A DNA stretch of 64,000 nt, taken from Devosia sp. SD17-2 (lineage in GTDB: Bacteria; Pseudomonadota; Alphaproteobacteria; Rhizobiales; Devosiaceae). The translations under genes were made by a program, and so were the position numbers. This document shows positions 9,331 to 18,085 of this stretch, piece by piece. The stretch spans positions 2,559,001 to 2,623,000 of the forward strand of contig NZ_CP104002.1 of the NCBI RefSeq assembly GCF_029201565.1, written 5' to 3'. The notes beneath the pieces are model-generated. The model had not been told where the DNA came from. It saw only the letters and a list, made by a program, of their open reading frames with translations, and ran no database searches. Numbering within the stretch: the first letter of the stretch is position 1; each line of letters starts with the position of its first letter.

Positions 9331-9755
9331 TGCCCCATATGCCATTCGCCCTCCTCCTCAGCCTTGGGCTCAGCGCCGCCGCCTTCGCCCAGGAAGCCCC
9401 ACGGCCACCTGCTCTCGCCCTTGAGCTCAACGCTTTTCAGGACGCAGATGCGGGGTGCCGGGTCACGTTCCTTGCCACCAACGATCTTGGCGGCCAGCTC
9501 AATCGTGCCGCTGTCGAAATGGCTCTGTTTGGCCAGAGTGGCGCCATCGATCGGATCGTCACTCTGGATTTCAAGAACCTGGCGCCAGGCAAGACCAAGG
9601 TGCTCCAGTTTGAGTTGGCGGGTCTGCGATGCGCCGATGTCAGCCGCGTGCTGATCAACGATATCGGCACCTGCGATGGTGAGGGCATCGACCCGGCAAG
9701 CTGCCTGTCCGCGCTGGTGCCAACGGCCCGGCCCGATGTTGCTTTCGGGGTCTGA
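9330..9755 (+). CDS. Small exported protein of the heme locus, function unknown
   Basis: Predicted periplasmic protein of 141 residues. The ATG at 9330 overlaps the hmuV stop (TGATG) and opens a clear signal peptide ending A-A-A-F-A-Q. The mature part is a compact beta-rich domain. It has two cysteine pairs' worth of Cys (G-C-R-V-T-F, L-R-C-A-D-V, G-T-C-D-G, A-S-C-L-S), which could form disulphides. It carries no known catalytic motif. Its place between hmuV and exbB suggests a part in heme capture or in energising the receptor. I do not recognise a characterised family. Confidence 0.75.
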   Translation: MPHMPFALLLSLGLSAAAFAQEAPRPPALALELNAFQDADAGCRVTFLATNDLGGQLNRAAVEMALFGQSGAIDRIVTLDFKNLAPGKTKVLQFELAGLRCADVSRVLINDIGTCDGEGIDPASCLSALVPTARPDVAFGV

Positions 9756-9760
9756 TCGCC

Positions 9761-10453
9761 ATGACAGCACAGGCACACGACTTCTCCATGCTCTCCCTGT
9801 TCCTGCAGGCGGACTGGGTCGTAAAATCCGTGATGATCGGGCTGTTGCTGGCCTCCGTCTGGTGCTGGGCGATCATCGCCAATCGCGCCGCGACATATGC
9901 TCGGGCCCGCAAGGAAATGGCCGCGTTCGACCGGGCCTTCGCCCACAACCCGTCCCTTGATGATTTGCGTCGCATCTATGGCGGGAAATCCCCGACCGGC
10001 CTTTCCGCCGTCTTCCTCGCGGCTATGGACGAGCTGGACAAGAGCCACGCCGTCGCCGCCTCGACGAACACCGCCGGGCTGCAAAGCCGGCTTGAAATCG
10101 CACTAGATCTGGCCGTCACGGAACAGAGCGCAGAACTTGAGAAGCGTCTGGGCTTCCTTGCCACGATCGGTAGCGCCGGTCCCTTTGTCGGCCTGTTCGG
10201 AACGGTGTGGGGCATCATGAATGCCTTCACCGCGATTGCTTCGGCTGAAAACACCTCGCTGGCTGTGGTGGCACCCGGCATTGCCGAAGCCCTGCTCGCC
10301 ACGGCATTGGGTCTGCTCGCCGCCATCCCTGCGGTAATAGCCTACAACAAACTCTCTTCTGACGCCGGCAAGCTGGTCGCCCGCCTCGATGCTTTCGCTG
10401 ACCGGATGACGGCCATGCTGTCCCGCCAGTTCGACGCCGCAAGAGCTGACTGA
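9761..10453 (+). CDS. exbB: TonB energy-transducing system subunit ExbB
   Basis: Inner-membrane MotA/TolQ/ExbB-family proton-channel subunit, 230 residues. One N-terminal membrane segment (about 15-40) is followed by a cytoplasmic loop. Two further membrane helices follow, containing the conserved G-P-F-V-G-L-F-G-T-V-W-G-I-M stretch and the A-P-G-I-A-E-A-L-L-A-T-A-L-G-L segment. It overlaps exbD by one base (TGATG). With ExbD and TonB, encoded next, it powers the outer-membrane receptor of this locus. Confidence 0.92.
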   Translation: MTAQAHDFSMLSLFLQADWVVKSVMIGLLLASVWCWAIIANRAATYARARKEMAAFDRAFAHNPSLDDLRRIYGGKSPTGLSAVFLAAMDELDKSHAVAASTNTAGLQSRLEIALDLAVTEQSAELEKRLGFLATIGSAGPFVGLFGTVWGIMNAFTAIASAENTSLAVVAPGIAEALLATALGLLAAIPAVIAYNKLSSDAGKLVARLDAFADRMTAMLSRQFDAARAD

Positions 10454-10899
10454 TGGGTATCGCACTGAACGGAAATAAGGGGCGCAAGGGACGCCGCGGA
10501 CGGGCCTCCGCGGCACCGATCGGCGATATCAACATCACCCCCTTGGTGGACGTCATGCTCGTGCTGCTGATTGTCTTCATGGTGGCCGCCCCGCTGATGA
10601 CCATGGGCGTCCCAGTGGATCTGCCCAGGACGGCGGCATCCGCAATGCCGCTCGACAGGAAGCCGATCACAGTCACCGTCACTGATGCTGGTGACCTCTC
10701 CATTGATGGTGATCAGGTGACCATGCAGACCCTTGTAGCGACCGTGCAAAGCCTGGCTGTCGATGGCACCGATGAGCGGCTCTATGTGCGCGGAGACTCC
10801 ACTGTAGCTTATGGCCGGATCATGGAGGTGATGGGTGAGCTGTCAGCGGCAGGCTATGGCCAGATCGGCTTGATCACCGAACGCAGGCAAACGGACTGA
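10453..10899 (+). CDS. exbD: TonB energy-transducing system subunit ExbD
   Basis: ExbD/TolR-family protein, 148 residues. A short basic N-terminus is followed by the single membrane helix carrying the conserved proton-pathway aspartate (N-I-T-P-L-V-D-V-M-L-V-L-L-I). A small periplasmic domain ends in the G-Y-G-Q-I-G-L-I-T-E type strand. The start overlaps exbB, and tonB begins 3 bases after the stop. Confidence 0.92.
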   Translation: MGIALNGNKGRKGRRGRASAAPIGDINITPLVDVMLVLLIVFMVAAPLMTMGVPVDLPRTAASAMPLDRKPITVTVTDAGDLSIDGDQVTMQTLVATVQSLAVDGTDERLYVRGDSTVAYGRIMEVMGELSAAGYGQIGLITERRQTD

Positions 10900-10902
10900 C
10901 CG

Positions 10903-11826
10903 ATGCACTATGCGCTTCCCGGTTCCGCCCTGGTGCATGCCGGCATGATTGGACTGTTCCTGATCGGCTTCAACTGGAGCGATGTGGATGACGCTCCGGC
11001 GCCCACACCCGTCAGCGTCAGCATTGTCGCACTCTCAACGGTAGCCACCAACAGCACCCAGGTGCTCCAGAGCGATGCGACGGTCACGGCTGTTTCGGCA
11101 GGCTCATCAGTTCAAAGCCTTGAACCTCTTGCCTCAGAAATAATCGATCCTGTGGAGGCTCAAATCGAGCCTTTGCAGATCGAGCAAATCGAGCCCGTTG
11201 ATCCGACCCCGCCTGAAGTGCCCGTTCAGGCGGAGCCAATGGAGGCGCTTGAACCACCGCAGAGGGTTGAACTGACGTCCGATAGCACCGACGCCCTTGA
11301 GGCAATGTCGTCGACGGTAGAACCGCTGCAGACCGCCTCGATCGAGCCCATCAGCGTGGATGACCTCAAGGTCGCGCCGGTTCCCCAGACCCTTAGCTTT
11401 GAGCGCCCGAGCAAACCCACACCGCGTCCCGCTGCCCAACCGCCCAAGACCCGCGCGCCCGGTCAGGCCGGGAACGGCGGCCAAAGTCAAGCCGACTCGG
11501 TGGCCGCGGCAGGCGCCCCGGCGACGGCATCGGGCAATGGCAGCGGGGGACAGGCAGAGGTCGCTCGCTATCCCAGCGTGGTTATCTCGGAACTGCGTCG
11601 GGCCCTGCGCCGGACTGGCTCAAACCGGGGAGAAGTCGTGGTCCGATTTACCGTCAACGCGTCCGGACAACTCGCGAATGTTTCAATCGCCCGCTCGTCT
11701 GGGAATTCCGCCGTCGATCAGGCCGGCATCACCACCGTCCAGCGCGCTGCCCCTTTCCCGCCCATACCTTCCGGGGCCGGCAGAAACAGCTGGACCTTCG
11801 ACGTACCCTTGGCGTTCGGCGGTTAA
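10903..11826 (+). CDS. tonB: Energy transducer TonB
   Basis: Inner-membrane-anchored protein that spans the periplasm to couple ExbBD to the heme receptor. The 307 residues comprise one N-terminal membrane helix (about 8-25), a long Pro/Glu-rich linker with repeated E-P, P-V and P-P elements (about 80-200), and a C-terminal TonB domain. That domain carries Y-P-S-V-V-I-S-E-L-R-R-A, V-V-R-F-T-V-N-A-S-G and A-A-P-F-P-P-I-P. Having a dedicated tonB beside the receptor is common in alphaproteobacterial heme loci. Confidence 0.9.
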   Translation: MHYALPGSALVHAGMIGLFLIGFNWSDVDDAPAPTPVSVSIVALSTVATNSTQVLQSDATVTAVSAGSSVQSLEPLASEIIDPVEAQIEPLQIEQIEPVDPTPPEVPVQAEPMEALEPPQRVELTSDSTDALEAMSSTVEPLQTASIEPISVDDLKVAPVPQTLSFERPSKPTPRPAAQPPKTRAPGQAGNGGQSQADSVAAAGAPATASGNGSGGQAEVARYPSVVISELRRALRRTGSNRGEVVVRFTVNASGQLANVSIARSSGNSAVDQAGITTVQRAAPFPPIPSGAGRNSWTFDVPLAFGG

Positions 11827-12087
11827 TCAGCTGGCTCGCTGCAAATTGTGGTTGGTAGACTTTGTGCTTGGTAGAATAAGTGGCGGCGACTGAATGGGCT
11901 GGGATCCTCGTTGAGGCTGGCAATTTCCCCGTCGGTGGAACTCACCGACAAACCAATGCCCAGGAGCGTGCTCATCGTCTGTCCGATTTCTGGTTGACCT
12001 GTTGAACCCGAGATAAGAGGCAGAGATGTCAGACATTGGCGAAGCCACGACAGCTTCGCCAAATTTGCATGACACAAATGCAACGCC
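11827..12087. other. Convergent intergenic region between tonB and phnE
   Basis: This 261-base spacer has no convincing gene. A minus-strand open frame (about 11823-12098) lacks a ribosome site and recognisable motifs and runs into tonB. The only clear structure is the inverted repeat at 12038-12060. Confidence 0.5.
12038..12060. terminator. Hairpin between convergent tonB and phn genes
   Basis: A perfect eight-base inverted repeat (GGCGAAGC ... GCTTCGCC, loop CACGACA) is followed on the plus strand by AAATTTG. It lies 28 bases beyond the end of the phn transport genes and about 210 bases after tonB. There is no real U-tract on either side, so it is a weak or factor-dependent terminator at best. 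Confidence 0.4.
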
Positions 12088-13431
12088 CTAATGGGCATTC
12101 GGCCCTATGAGGCGCGAGCGGATGGCGTTGGAGAGGTTGTCGAAGAGGAACACCACCAGCAGGATCAGCAGCACCATATAGGCCACCTTGTCCCAGTCCG
12201 AATTGGTGCCCATCGACTCCAGCAGTTTCAACCCGATACCACCGGCCCCGACGGCCCCGATCACGGTCGCCGAGCGGGTGTTGCTCTCCCAGAAGTAGAG
12301 CGACTGCGAGACGAACACAGGCAGCACCTGCGGCACCACGCCGAAACGATTGACCGCCATCGGGCTGGCGCCCACTGACTTCATGCCCTCGCGCTGCTTG
12401 TCGTCGACGTTCTCCAGCGCCTCGGCATAGACTTTTCCGAGCGCACCGGTGTCGGTGAAGAAGATAGCGGCGATGCCGGGGATGGGGCCCGGGCCGAAAC
12501 CACGGGTGAAGAACAGCGCCCAGATCAGCATGTCGACCGACCGAACGAAGTCGAAAAACCGCTTCATCAGCCAGTTGGTCGCCCGGTTCGGGGTGATCGT
12601 CCGGGCCGCAAAGAAGGCCAGCGGGAACGCGACGGCAGTGGCCAAGAGGGTACCGACAAAGGCCATCACCAGGGTCTGCATCAGCTTGGTGAGAATATCG
12701 CCATGCTGCCAGACTTCATTATTGAGCCATTCATCCAGGACCAGTGCCGCATTGGACCGATCGGGATCGACCCGATCGCCGGAGAAGATCAGCCCGATGG
12801 TCGAGACGAGATCATTGCCCCACAGCACCGAGCGCGGATCGTAGAGGAAATTGGCCCAGCCGAAGAACCGCCGCTGCACATAGACCTGATTGCCGCGGAT
12901 TTCCGCCTGCCCGGCAAAACCATAATCGACGATCACCTTCTGCCGATCCTGCTGGATCGCGGCAGGCGCATTTTCGGGCGCAAAGGCGCCATCCGCCGTG
13001 ATCACGACCGGATAGAGCGTCCCGTCATAATAGACGTCCACCTGCGTCGTCGTCACATGCAGCCGATCCGTCTCCCCGTCAAAACTGACGCGCATCGACC
13101 CGTCGGCATTGGGCGTCAGCCAGTCGATCTCGGCGCCTTGGGCATATTGCCCGCGGCTCGACCATTGCGGGGTCACGCTGCCATCATCGCCAAAGCGCAG
13201 GCGCGGCTGCGCACGCCAGCTGAACCAATCCTGCAGATAGATCGCGGCGCGATCCCATTTGCCGTTCTGCAGTGCCGGGCCGACATTGAAGAAGAACCAG
13301 CAGAGGACGAGGTAAATCACTGCAGCGCCCAGCCCCATCACCAGCCCAAAGCGCTTGAACACGCCCTGGTGGAAGACACTTGGGAATTTGGCCTGCAGTC
13401 GTGCCTTTTCGGCGGCGCTCAAAGCGGTCAT
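12088..13431 (-). CDS. phnE: Phosphonate ABC transporter permease (second PhnE)
   Basis: Inner-membrane permease of the phosphonate importer, 447 residues. It is longer than classical PhnE (~260) because a ~170-residue, largely soluble segment (about 45-215) is inserted after the first membrane helix. The C-terminal permease core has the binding-protein-dependent transport loop (E-G-M-K-S-V-G-A-S-P) and several membrane helices. The ATG at 13431 overlaps the stop of the first phnE (TGATG). Paired, non-identical PhnE proteins are usual in rhizobial phnCDE1E2 operons and probably form a heterodimer. Confidence 0.88.
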   Translation of the reverse strand: MTALSAAEKARLQAKFPSVFHQGVFKRFGLVMGLGAAVIYLVLCWFFFNVGPALQNGKWDRAAIYLQDWFSWRAQPRLRFGDDGSVTPQWSSRGQYAQGAEIDWLTPNADGSMRVSFDGETDRLHVTTTQVDVYYDGTLYPVVITADGAFAPENAPAAIQQDRQKVIVDYGFAGQAEIRGNQVYVQRRFFGWANFLYDPRSVLWGNDLVSTIGLIFSGDRVDPDRSNAALVLDEWLNNEVWQHGDILTKLMQTLVMAFVGTLLATAVAFPLAFFAARTITPNRATNWLMKRFFDFVRSVDMLIWALFFTRGFGPGPIPGIAAIFFTDTGALGKVYAEALENVDDKQREGMKSVGASPMAVNRFGVVPQVLPVFVSQSLYFWESNTRSATVIGAVGAGGIGLKLLESMGTNSDWDKVAYMVLLILLVVFLFDNLSNAIRSRLIGPNAH

Positions 13432-14402
13432 CACTGGGTCGCCTTTGCAAATTCAAAACTCTGGTCACCCACAAGGCGCCGGCGCAGCCAGCCCGAGAAC
13501 TGGTCGATGGCGATGATGGTGACGAGGAGGAGTATGATGATGGCGTAGGTCTGGGCGGCATAATCGCGCCCGATCGAGAGGCGGAACACTTCGCCAATGC
13601 CGCCGCCACCAACCGCACCGATGATGGTCGAGGCGCGAACATTGACCTCAAGCCGCAGCAGGCCGTAGCTGACGAAATTGGGCATGACCTGGGGAATGAT
13701 GCCGTAGCGCACCCGCTCCAGCCAGCTCGCGCCAACCGACTGCAGGCCCTCCACCGGCTTCATGTCGGCGTTCTCGACGACCTCGAAGAACAGTTTTCCC
13801 AGCGCCCCGATCGTGTGCAGCGACACCGCCACGATTGCCGCGATCGGACCGATGGAGATGATGGCGGTGAGGAGGCCCGCGATGACGATTTCGGGGAAGG
13901 CGCGGAGCACTTCCATCACCCGCCGGACGAACCAGCGCACGGCCCCTGCCCCGACCAGATTGGTCGCTGCAAAAAAGCAAAGGAAGAAGGCAATCCCCCC
14001 GCCGATCAGCGTCGAGACCACGGCGATATTGACCGTCACCACCAGCTGGTAAATGAAATGCGGAATGTAGAAACTATCAGTCAGATAGACCCGGCTCGAC
14101 GTATAGTCATATTTCGCCGAGCCATCGAAATAGGGGCTCTCGAGATCGAACATCGCCCGGAAAATCTCAAGCGGATCCCGGGGCACGAAATTCTTGATGA
14201 AATCGAACATATAGGGCAGCCGCTCGAAGAATTTCCCCGAGTTGGCCGCATTGGCATAATTCATCGCCATGGCCAGCGCGATGACCACGCCAGCCACGAT
14301 CAGCACCGAATAGACGCGCCGCGTCTGCACCTGCCGCCGATAATGTTCAAGGATCGATTGGCCGGCCGGCGTCAGCCCTGCCGCGTGCCCGATGTCTGCC
14401 AT
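13431..14402 (-). CDS. phnE: Phosphonate ABC transporter permease (first PhnE)
   Basis: Inner-membrane permease of 323 residues; partner of the longer PhnE downstream. The ATG at 14402 (M-A-D-I-G-H) has AGGGG about nine bases upstream; the in-frame codon at 14423 lies inside the terminator hairpin. One N-terminal helix (about 35-55) precedes a short periplasmic stretch. The permease core follows with the loop E-G-L-Q-S-V-G-A-S-W and a V-G-G-G-G-I-G-E segment. The last codon overlaps the next gene (TGATG). Confidence 0.9.
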   Translation of the reverse strand: MADIGHAAGLTPAGQSILEHYRRQVQTRRVYSVLIVAGVVIALAMAMNYANAANSGKFFERLPYMFDFIKNFVPRDPLEIFRAMFDLESPYFDGSAKYDYTSSRVYLTDSFYIPHFIYQLVVTVNIAVVSTLIGGGIAFFLCFFAATNLVGAGAVRWFVRRVMEVLRAFPEIVIAGLLTAIISIGPIAAIVAVSLHTIGALGKLFFEVVENADMKPVEGLQSVGASWLERVRYGIIPQVMPNFVSYGLLRLEVNVRASTIIGAVGGGGIGEVFRLSIGRDYAAQTYAIIILLLVTIIAIDQFSGWLRRRLVGDQSFEFAKATQ

Positions 14403-14420
14403 GCAAACAGCCCCTAAAAG

Positions 14421-14448
14421 CAAAAACGGCAGCCCAATGGGCTGCCGT
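14421..14448 (-). terminator. Rho-independent terminator/attenuator after phnD
   Basis: A ten-base perfect stem (ACGGCAGCCC / GGGCTGCCGT, three-base loop) is followed on the minus strand by TTTTTG. It lies just after the phnD stop and directly before the first phnE. It probably makes the binding-protein part of the mRNA more abundant than the permease part. Confidence 0.8.
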
Positions 14449-14461
14449 CAGCATGTTGTAA

Positions 14462-15370
14462 TTAACCGCCGATCACCGACTTACGGGCGTCGATGATGGT
14501 CTGGTAAAGGCTCTGGTCGGCGTCGATGAAATTGGTGTACCCGCCAGCGGTGAAGGCGTCGAAGCACTCGAAATCGGTCTCCGGCAGCGCCTTGAAGAAG
14601 GCGGTCACCTGGGCCTTGGTTTCAGCCGGCAGGCTGTTCGAGACCATCAGCGGACCGTTCGGGATGATCGGCGACTTCCAGACTTCGACAAGATCATCCA
14701 TGTCGAGGATGCCCTTGTCGACCATGATGCGCAGATTGCCGGAGGTGTAGCCTTCCGAGAAATCACCCTGGCCCGAACCGAAAGTGGTGCCGACATCCCA
14801 ATTGCCGTCGACAATGGCGAGCACGAGGTTTTCGTGGCCGCCGCCAAAGCCGGTCTCGCTATAAAAGTCTTCGATCGAAGCGCCGATGTCGTTCGGCAGC
14901 GCCACCTTGGGGATCAGATAGCCCGAGGTGGAGTCCGGATCGGCAAAACCGAGCTTCTTGCCCTTGGTCGAGGCCAGATCGGTGATGCCGCTGTCCGATC
15001 GCGCCACCATGATGGTGTGATAGCCCGAGGAGCCGTCAGCCTGCTGCGTGGTCAGCACCGGGTCAACCGCATCCGGGTCCTGAAGATAGACGGCGGCATA
15101 GGACGAGGCGCCCATGATGGCGATGTCGATGGTGCCGCCGAGCAGGCCTTGGATGATGCCGTTATAGTCCGGCGAGGGGAAGAACTGCACTTCGCTGGCG
15201 CCGGTTGCGACCTTCAGCGGATCGGCAACGCATTCGGAGCGACGCAGCTGATCGGCTTCGTTCTCACCGCCATCAAGGCCGATGCGCAGAGCGGTGACGT
15301 CCTGTGCGAAAGCCGCGGTGGACATGGAGAGAGCAACAGAGGCCAGCAGCAGTTTGCGAAGGGAAAACAT
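14462..15370 (-). CDS. phnD: Phosphonate ABC transporter substrate-binding protein
   Basis: Periplasmic PhnD-family binding protein, 302 residues. The ATG at 15370 opens a signal peptide ending S-T-A-A-F-A-Q. Family features include L-R-I-G-L-D-G-G-E-N at the mature start and F-F-P-S-P-D-Y-N-G-I-I-Q in the ligand region. An A-S-S-Y-A-A-V segment and the G-F-A-D-P-D-S-T-S-G-Y-L-I-P binding loop complete the family pattern. It sits between phnC and the terminator preceding the permeases, the standard phnCDE order. Confidence 0.93.
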   Translation of the reverse strand: MFSLRKLLLASVALSMSTAAFAQDVTALRIGLDGGENEADQLRRSECVADPLKVATGASEVQFFPSPDYNGIIQGLLGGTIDIAIMGASSYAAVYLQDPDAVDPVLTTQQADGSSGYHTIMVARSDSGITDLASTKGKKLGFADPDSTSGYLIPKVALPNDIGASIEDFYSETGFGGGHENLVLAIVDGNWDVGTTFGSGQGDFSEGYTSGNLRIMVDKGILDMDDLVEVWKSPIIPNGPLMVSNSLPAETKAQVTAFFKALPETDFECFDAFTAGGYTNFIDADQSLYQTIIDARKSVIGG

Positions 15371-15437
15371 TGGTAATCCTTTGGTGACGGGTTTGGATTT
15401 GGGCCGACTGCCGGCCCGCAGGAGATTGGAAGAGGGA

Positions 15438-16259
15438 TCAGCCCAGCTGGGCGTGTGTATCGGCGCGCGGGACCGCCACCGGCGCGATCGACGTCGAGGT
15501 CATGGCCTCGGAAAAAGCTTCCTTGAGCCCGTCGGCGCCGTAGATCTTGCGAGCCACATCGGTCGTCAGCTCATCCGGCGTGCCATCGAACACCACCCTG
15601 CCCGCCGACATGCCGACAATGCGCTCGCAATAGGCGCGCGCCGTATCGAGCGTATGCAGATTAGTGATGACGGTAATGCCCTCGGCATTGATATCGCGCA
15701 GACTGTCCATCACGATCTGCGCATTGCGCGGATCAAGGCTGGCGATCGGCTCGTCCGCGAGGATCATTTTCGGGCTCTGCATCAGCGCCCGGGCAATCGC
15801 CACGCGCTGCTGCTGACCGCCGGAAAGCGTCTGCGCCCACTGCGTCGCCGTCTGCGCAATATCAAGCCGTTCCAGCGCCTTGAGCGCCGCGAACTGCTCG
15901 TCCTCGGAGAAAATCTGTAACAGATTGGCGACCGGATTTCGGCCATTGAGGCGGCCGAGCATCACATTGGTGATGACATCAAGGCGCGGCACCAGATTGA
16001 ACTGCTGGAAGATCATGGCGCAGTCGCGCTGCCAGCCGCGCAGCCCCGCCCCCTTGAGCGCCGACACCGGAACCCCGTCATAAACGATCTCGCCCGACGA
16101 GACGTCATTGAGCCGGTTGATCATGCGCAGCAGGGTCGATTTGCCCGCGCCGGATCGGCCGATGATACCGACCATCTGCCCCTGCGGAATATCCAGCGTT
16201 ACATCGTCGACGGCGATCTTGTCGCCAAACCGGCGAGTAACGTGTGCAATCTTCAGCAT
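15438..16259 (-). CDS. phnC: Phosphonate ABC transporter ATP-binding protein
   Basis: ATPase of the phosphonate importer, 273 residues. It has Walker [10 protein letters not shown] near the N-terminus, signature L-S-G-G-Q-Q-Q-R-V and Walker B I-L-A-D-E-P followed by I-A-S-L-D-P. The ATG at 16259 is preceded by GAGGGCGG; the upstream in-frame ATG at 16274 would place this ribosome site inside the gene. A hairpin at 16351-16380 separates it from phnL, so it may have its own promoter. Confidence 0.92.
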   Translation of the reverse strand: MLKIAHVTRRFGDKIAVDDVTLDIPQGQMVGIIGRSGAGKSTLLRMINRLNDVSSGEIVYDGVPVSALKGAGLRGWQRDCAMIFQQFNLVPRLDVITNVMLGRLNGRNPVANLLQIFSEDEQFAALKALERLDIAQTATQWAQTLSGGQQQRVAIARALMQSPKMILADEPIASLDPRNAQIVMDSLRDINAEGITVITNLHTLDTARAYCERIVGMSAGRVVFDGTPDELTTDVARKIYGADGLKEAFSEAMTSTSIAPVAVPRADTHAQLG

Positions 16260-16350
16260 GGACCGCCCTCTCATTTCGATGAGGACTGCTTAGAGCGCGC
16301 CGTTGACGCTGCCATTACACTGCAATGAAGCTTTGGTGACACCAATAAAT

Positions 16351-16380
16351 ATTGCCCGGAAGGGATTTCTTCCGGGCAAT
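16351..16380 (-). terminator. Hairpin terminator between phnL and phnC
   Basis: A twelve-base perfect inverted repeat (ATTGCCCGGAAG / CTTCCGGGCAAT, six-base loop) is followed on the minus strand by ATTTATTGG. It lies 46 bases after the phnL stop. It can end or attenuate the phnGHIJKL transcript before phnCDE. Confidence 0.7.
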
Positions 16381-16425
16381 CAGGGTCGGACAGACGGCAT
16401 AACGCCTGTGCGGCGGCCTTTTTTG

Positions 16426-17127
16426 TCAGGCGGCCCGCTGTGGGGCGAAGGCCGAAACGTCGACCACACGGTCGGCAACGGCGTTTCGCACATCGTCATC
16501 ATGGAAGATGCCGAGCATGGCCACGCCCTCGGCCTTCTTCTGGGCAATCATCTCCACCACCACGGCCCGGTTCCTGGCGTCGAGCGATGCGGTGGGTTCG
16601 TCGAGCAGCAGCACCGGGTGATGGGTGATAAAACCGCGGGCAATGTTGACGCGCTGCTGCTCGCCGCCCGAAAAGGTCGCGGGCGGCAGGCTCCAGAGCC
16701 GTTCCGGCAGATTGAGCTTTGTGAGCAGCGCACCGGCGCGCTCCAGCGCCTCGGTCTTGGCAACACCCCGGCTCACCAGCGGCTCGGCAACCACGTCGAT
16801 GGCCGACACGCGCGGCACGGTCCGCAGGAACTGGCTGACATAGCCAATCGCATCCCGACGCAGGGTCAGGACCGTGCGCGGATCGGCACTGGCCAGATCC
16901 ACCTCTGCGCCCTCATGCCCGATCAGCACCTGCCCCTGATCGACGCTGTAATTGCCATAGACCATCTTCAAAATGGACGATTTTCCAGCGCCCGACGGTC
17001 CGCCAAGAACGACACACTCGCCGGCCTCGACAGCAAAACTGACATTCTCCACCACCCCCAGCGTAATCCCGCCCCGCAGGTGCATGGTAAAGGTCTTGGA
17101 TAGGCTCTGAACGTTTAGAGCGCTCAT
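16426..17127 (-). CDS. phnL: C-P lyase accessory ABC-type ATPase PhnL
   Basis: PhnL is an ABC-fold ATPase associated with the C-P lyase complex rather than with a permease. It is needed with PhnGHI for the nucleosidyl-triphosphonate step. The 233-residue protein has Walker A G-P-S-G-A-G-K-S-S, signature F-S-G-G-E-Q-Q-R-V-N-I-A-R and Walker B L-L-L-D-E-P-T-A-S-L-D. Length and order (after phnK) fit PhnL. The 169-base gap before it holds a mosaic repeat. Confidence 0.92.
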   Translation of the reverse strand: MSALNVQSLSKTFTMHLRGGITLGVVENVSFAVEAGECVVLGGPSGAGKSSILKMVYGNYSVDQGQVLIGHEGAEVDLASADPRTVLTLRRDAIGYVSQFLRTVPRVSAIDVVAEPLVSRGVAKTEALERAGALLTKLNLPERLWSLPPATFSGGEQQRVNIARGFITHHPVLLLDEPTASLDARNRAVVVEMIAQKKAEGVAMLGIFHDDDVRNAVADRVVDVSAFAPQRAA

Positions 17128-17160
17128 TGGATAGCTCCGTGAAGATAGACGACACCCGCC

Positions 17161-17277
17161 TTCCCACCTTCTCCCTCAGGGGAAAAAGGGAAACTCAGTG
17201 AACAGACGAACGCGGTGCTCCCCCTCTCCTCTTGAGGGAGAGGGTGGATCGGCCGAAGGCCGAGACGGGTGAGGGGT
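17161..17277. repeat. Intergenic mosaic repeat, copy 1 (phnK-phnL spacer)
   Basis: The spacer contains the string CTCCTCTTGAGGGAGAGGG, then GGCCGAAGGCC, then GAGACGGGTGAGGGG. The same arrangement (CCCTTGAGGGAGAAGG ... CGAGACGGATGAGGGG) occurs between phnI and phnJ. A further half-copy (CCACCTTCTCCCTCAGGGG) precedes it at 17165. Such short palindromic mosaic elements are common between genes in Hyphomicrobiales and can form RNA hairpins inside operons. Confidence 0.7.
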
Positions 17278-17296
17278 TTGAACAGCTCGGCCACGA

Positions 17297-18085
17297 TCAC
17301 ACCTGCAAAATCGAAGACACAAGCAGCTGCGTATAGGGCTCGCGCGGATCATCGAGCACCCGGTCGGTCAGCCCCGCTTCGATCACCCTGCCCCCCTTCA
17401 TCACCATCATCCGGTGCGACAGCAGCCGCGCCACGGCCAGGTCGTGAGTGACGACAATTGCCGAAAGTCCCAGTTCGCTCACCAGCTGGCGCAGGAGATC
17501 GAGCAGGCGCGCCTGCACGGACACGTCGAGCCCGCCAGTCGGCTCATCCATGAACACCAGCCTTGGGCCGGTCACCAGATTGCGGGCAATCTGCAGACGC
17601 TGCCGCATGCCGCCCGAAAAACTGCGCGGCTGATCGTCGATCCGGTCCGCCGCGATCTCGACCCTTCCGAGCCAATCCAGCGACGTGTCGCGGATTTTTC
17701 CATAGTGGCGATCCCCGACAGCCATGAGCCGTTCGCCGACGTTCGCTCCGGCCGACACGGTCATGCGCAACCCGTCCGCCGGGTTCTGGTGCACAAAGCC
17801 CCAGTCGGTGCGCGTCAGGAACCGACGCTCGGCCTCAGACAGCTCATAGATATTTCGCCATTGCTCGTCCCGCATACGGTAGAGCGCGCGGCCGCCGGTC
17901 GGCTCGATATGGGCCGACAGCGTATTGAGCAGCGTTGATTTGCCCGAACCGCTCTCCCCCACAATGGCCAGCACCTCGCCGGGCCAGAGTTCGAAGTTCA
18001 CATCGGTACAGCCAATCCGCTCGCCATAGAATTTCGAGAGGTTTTCGACCTTCAGCAGCGGCTCAGCGCTCATTGCAAAACTCAT
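17297..18085 (-). CDS. phnK: C-P lyase accessory ABC-type ATPase PhnK
   Basis: PhnK is an ABC ATPase that binds the PhnGHIJ core complex and is required for phosphonate breakdown. The ATG at 18085 overlaps the phnJ stop (ATGA) and gives 262 residues. Walker A is G-E-S-G-S-G-K-S-T, the signature F-S-G-G-M-R-Q-R-L and Walker B V-F-M-D-E-P-T-G-G-L-D-V. The nickel/oligopeptide-type H-Q-N-P Q-loop is typical of PhnK. A second start at 18073 is possible. Confidence 0.92.
   Translation of the reverse strand: MSFAMSAEPLLKVENLSKFYGERIGCTDVNFELWPGEVLAIVGESGSGKSTLLNTLSAHIEPTGGRALYRMRDEQWRNIYELSEAERRFLTRTDWGFVHQNPADGLRMTVSAGANVGERLMAVGDRHYGKIRDTSLDWLGRVEIAADRIDDQPRSFSGGMRQRLQIARNLVTGPRLVFMDEPTGGLDVSVQARLLDLLRQLVSELGLSAIVVTHDLAVARLLSHRMMVMKGGRVIEAGLTDRVLDDPREPYTQLLVSSILQV

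Noticed and set aside
11823..12098. Minus-strand open frame in the tonB-phnE spacer, considered as a mobile-element remnant
   Set aside because: No transposase motif, inverted ends or target duplication could be recognised, and the frame runs into tonB.
16260..16350. Possible PHO box upstream of phnC
   Set aside because: The best match on the minus strand (GTGTAAT-GGCA-GCGTCAA) fits only 4-5 of 7 positions in each half, too weak to report as a feature.
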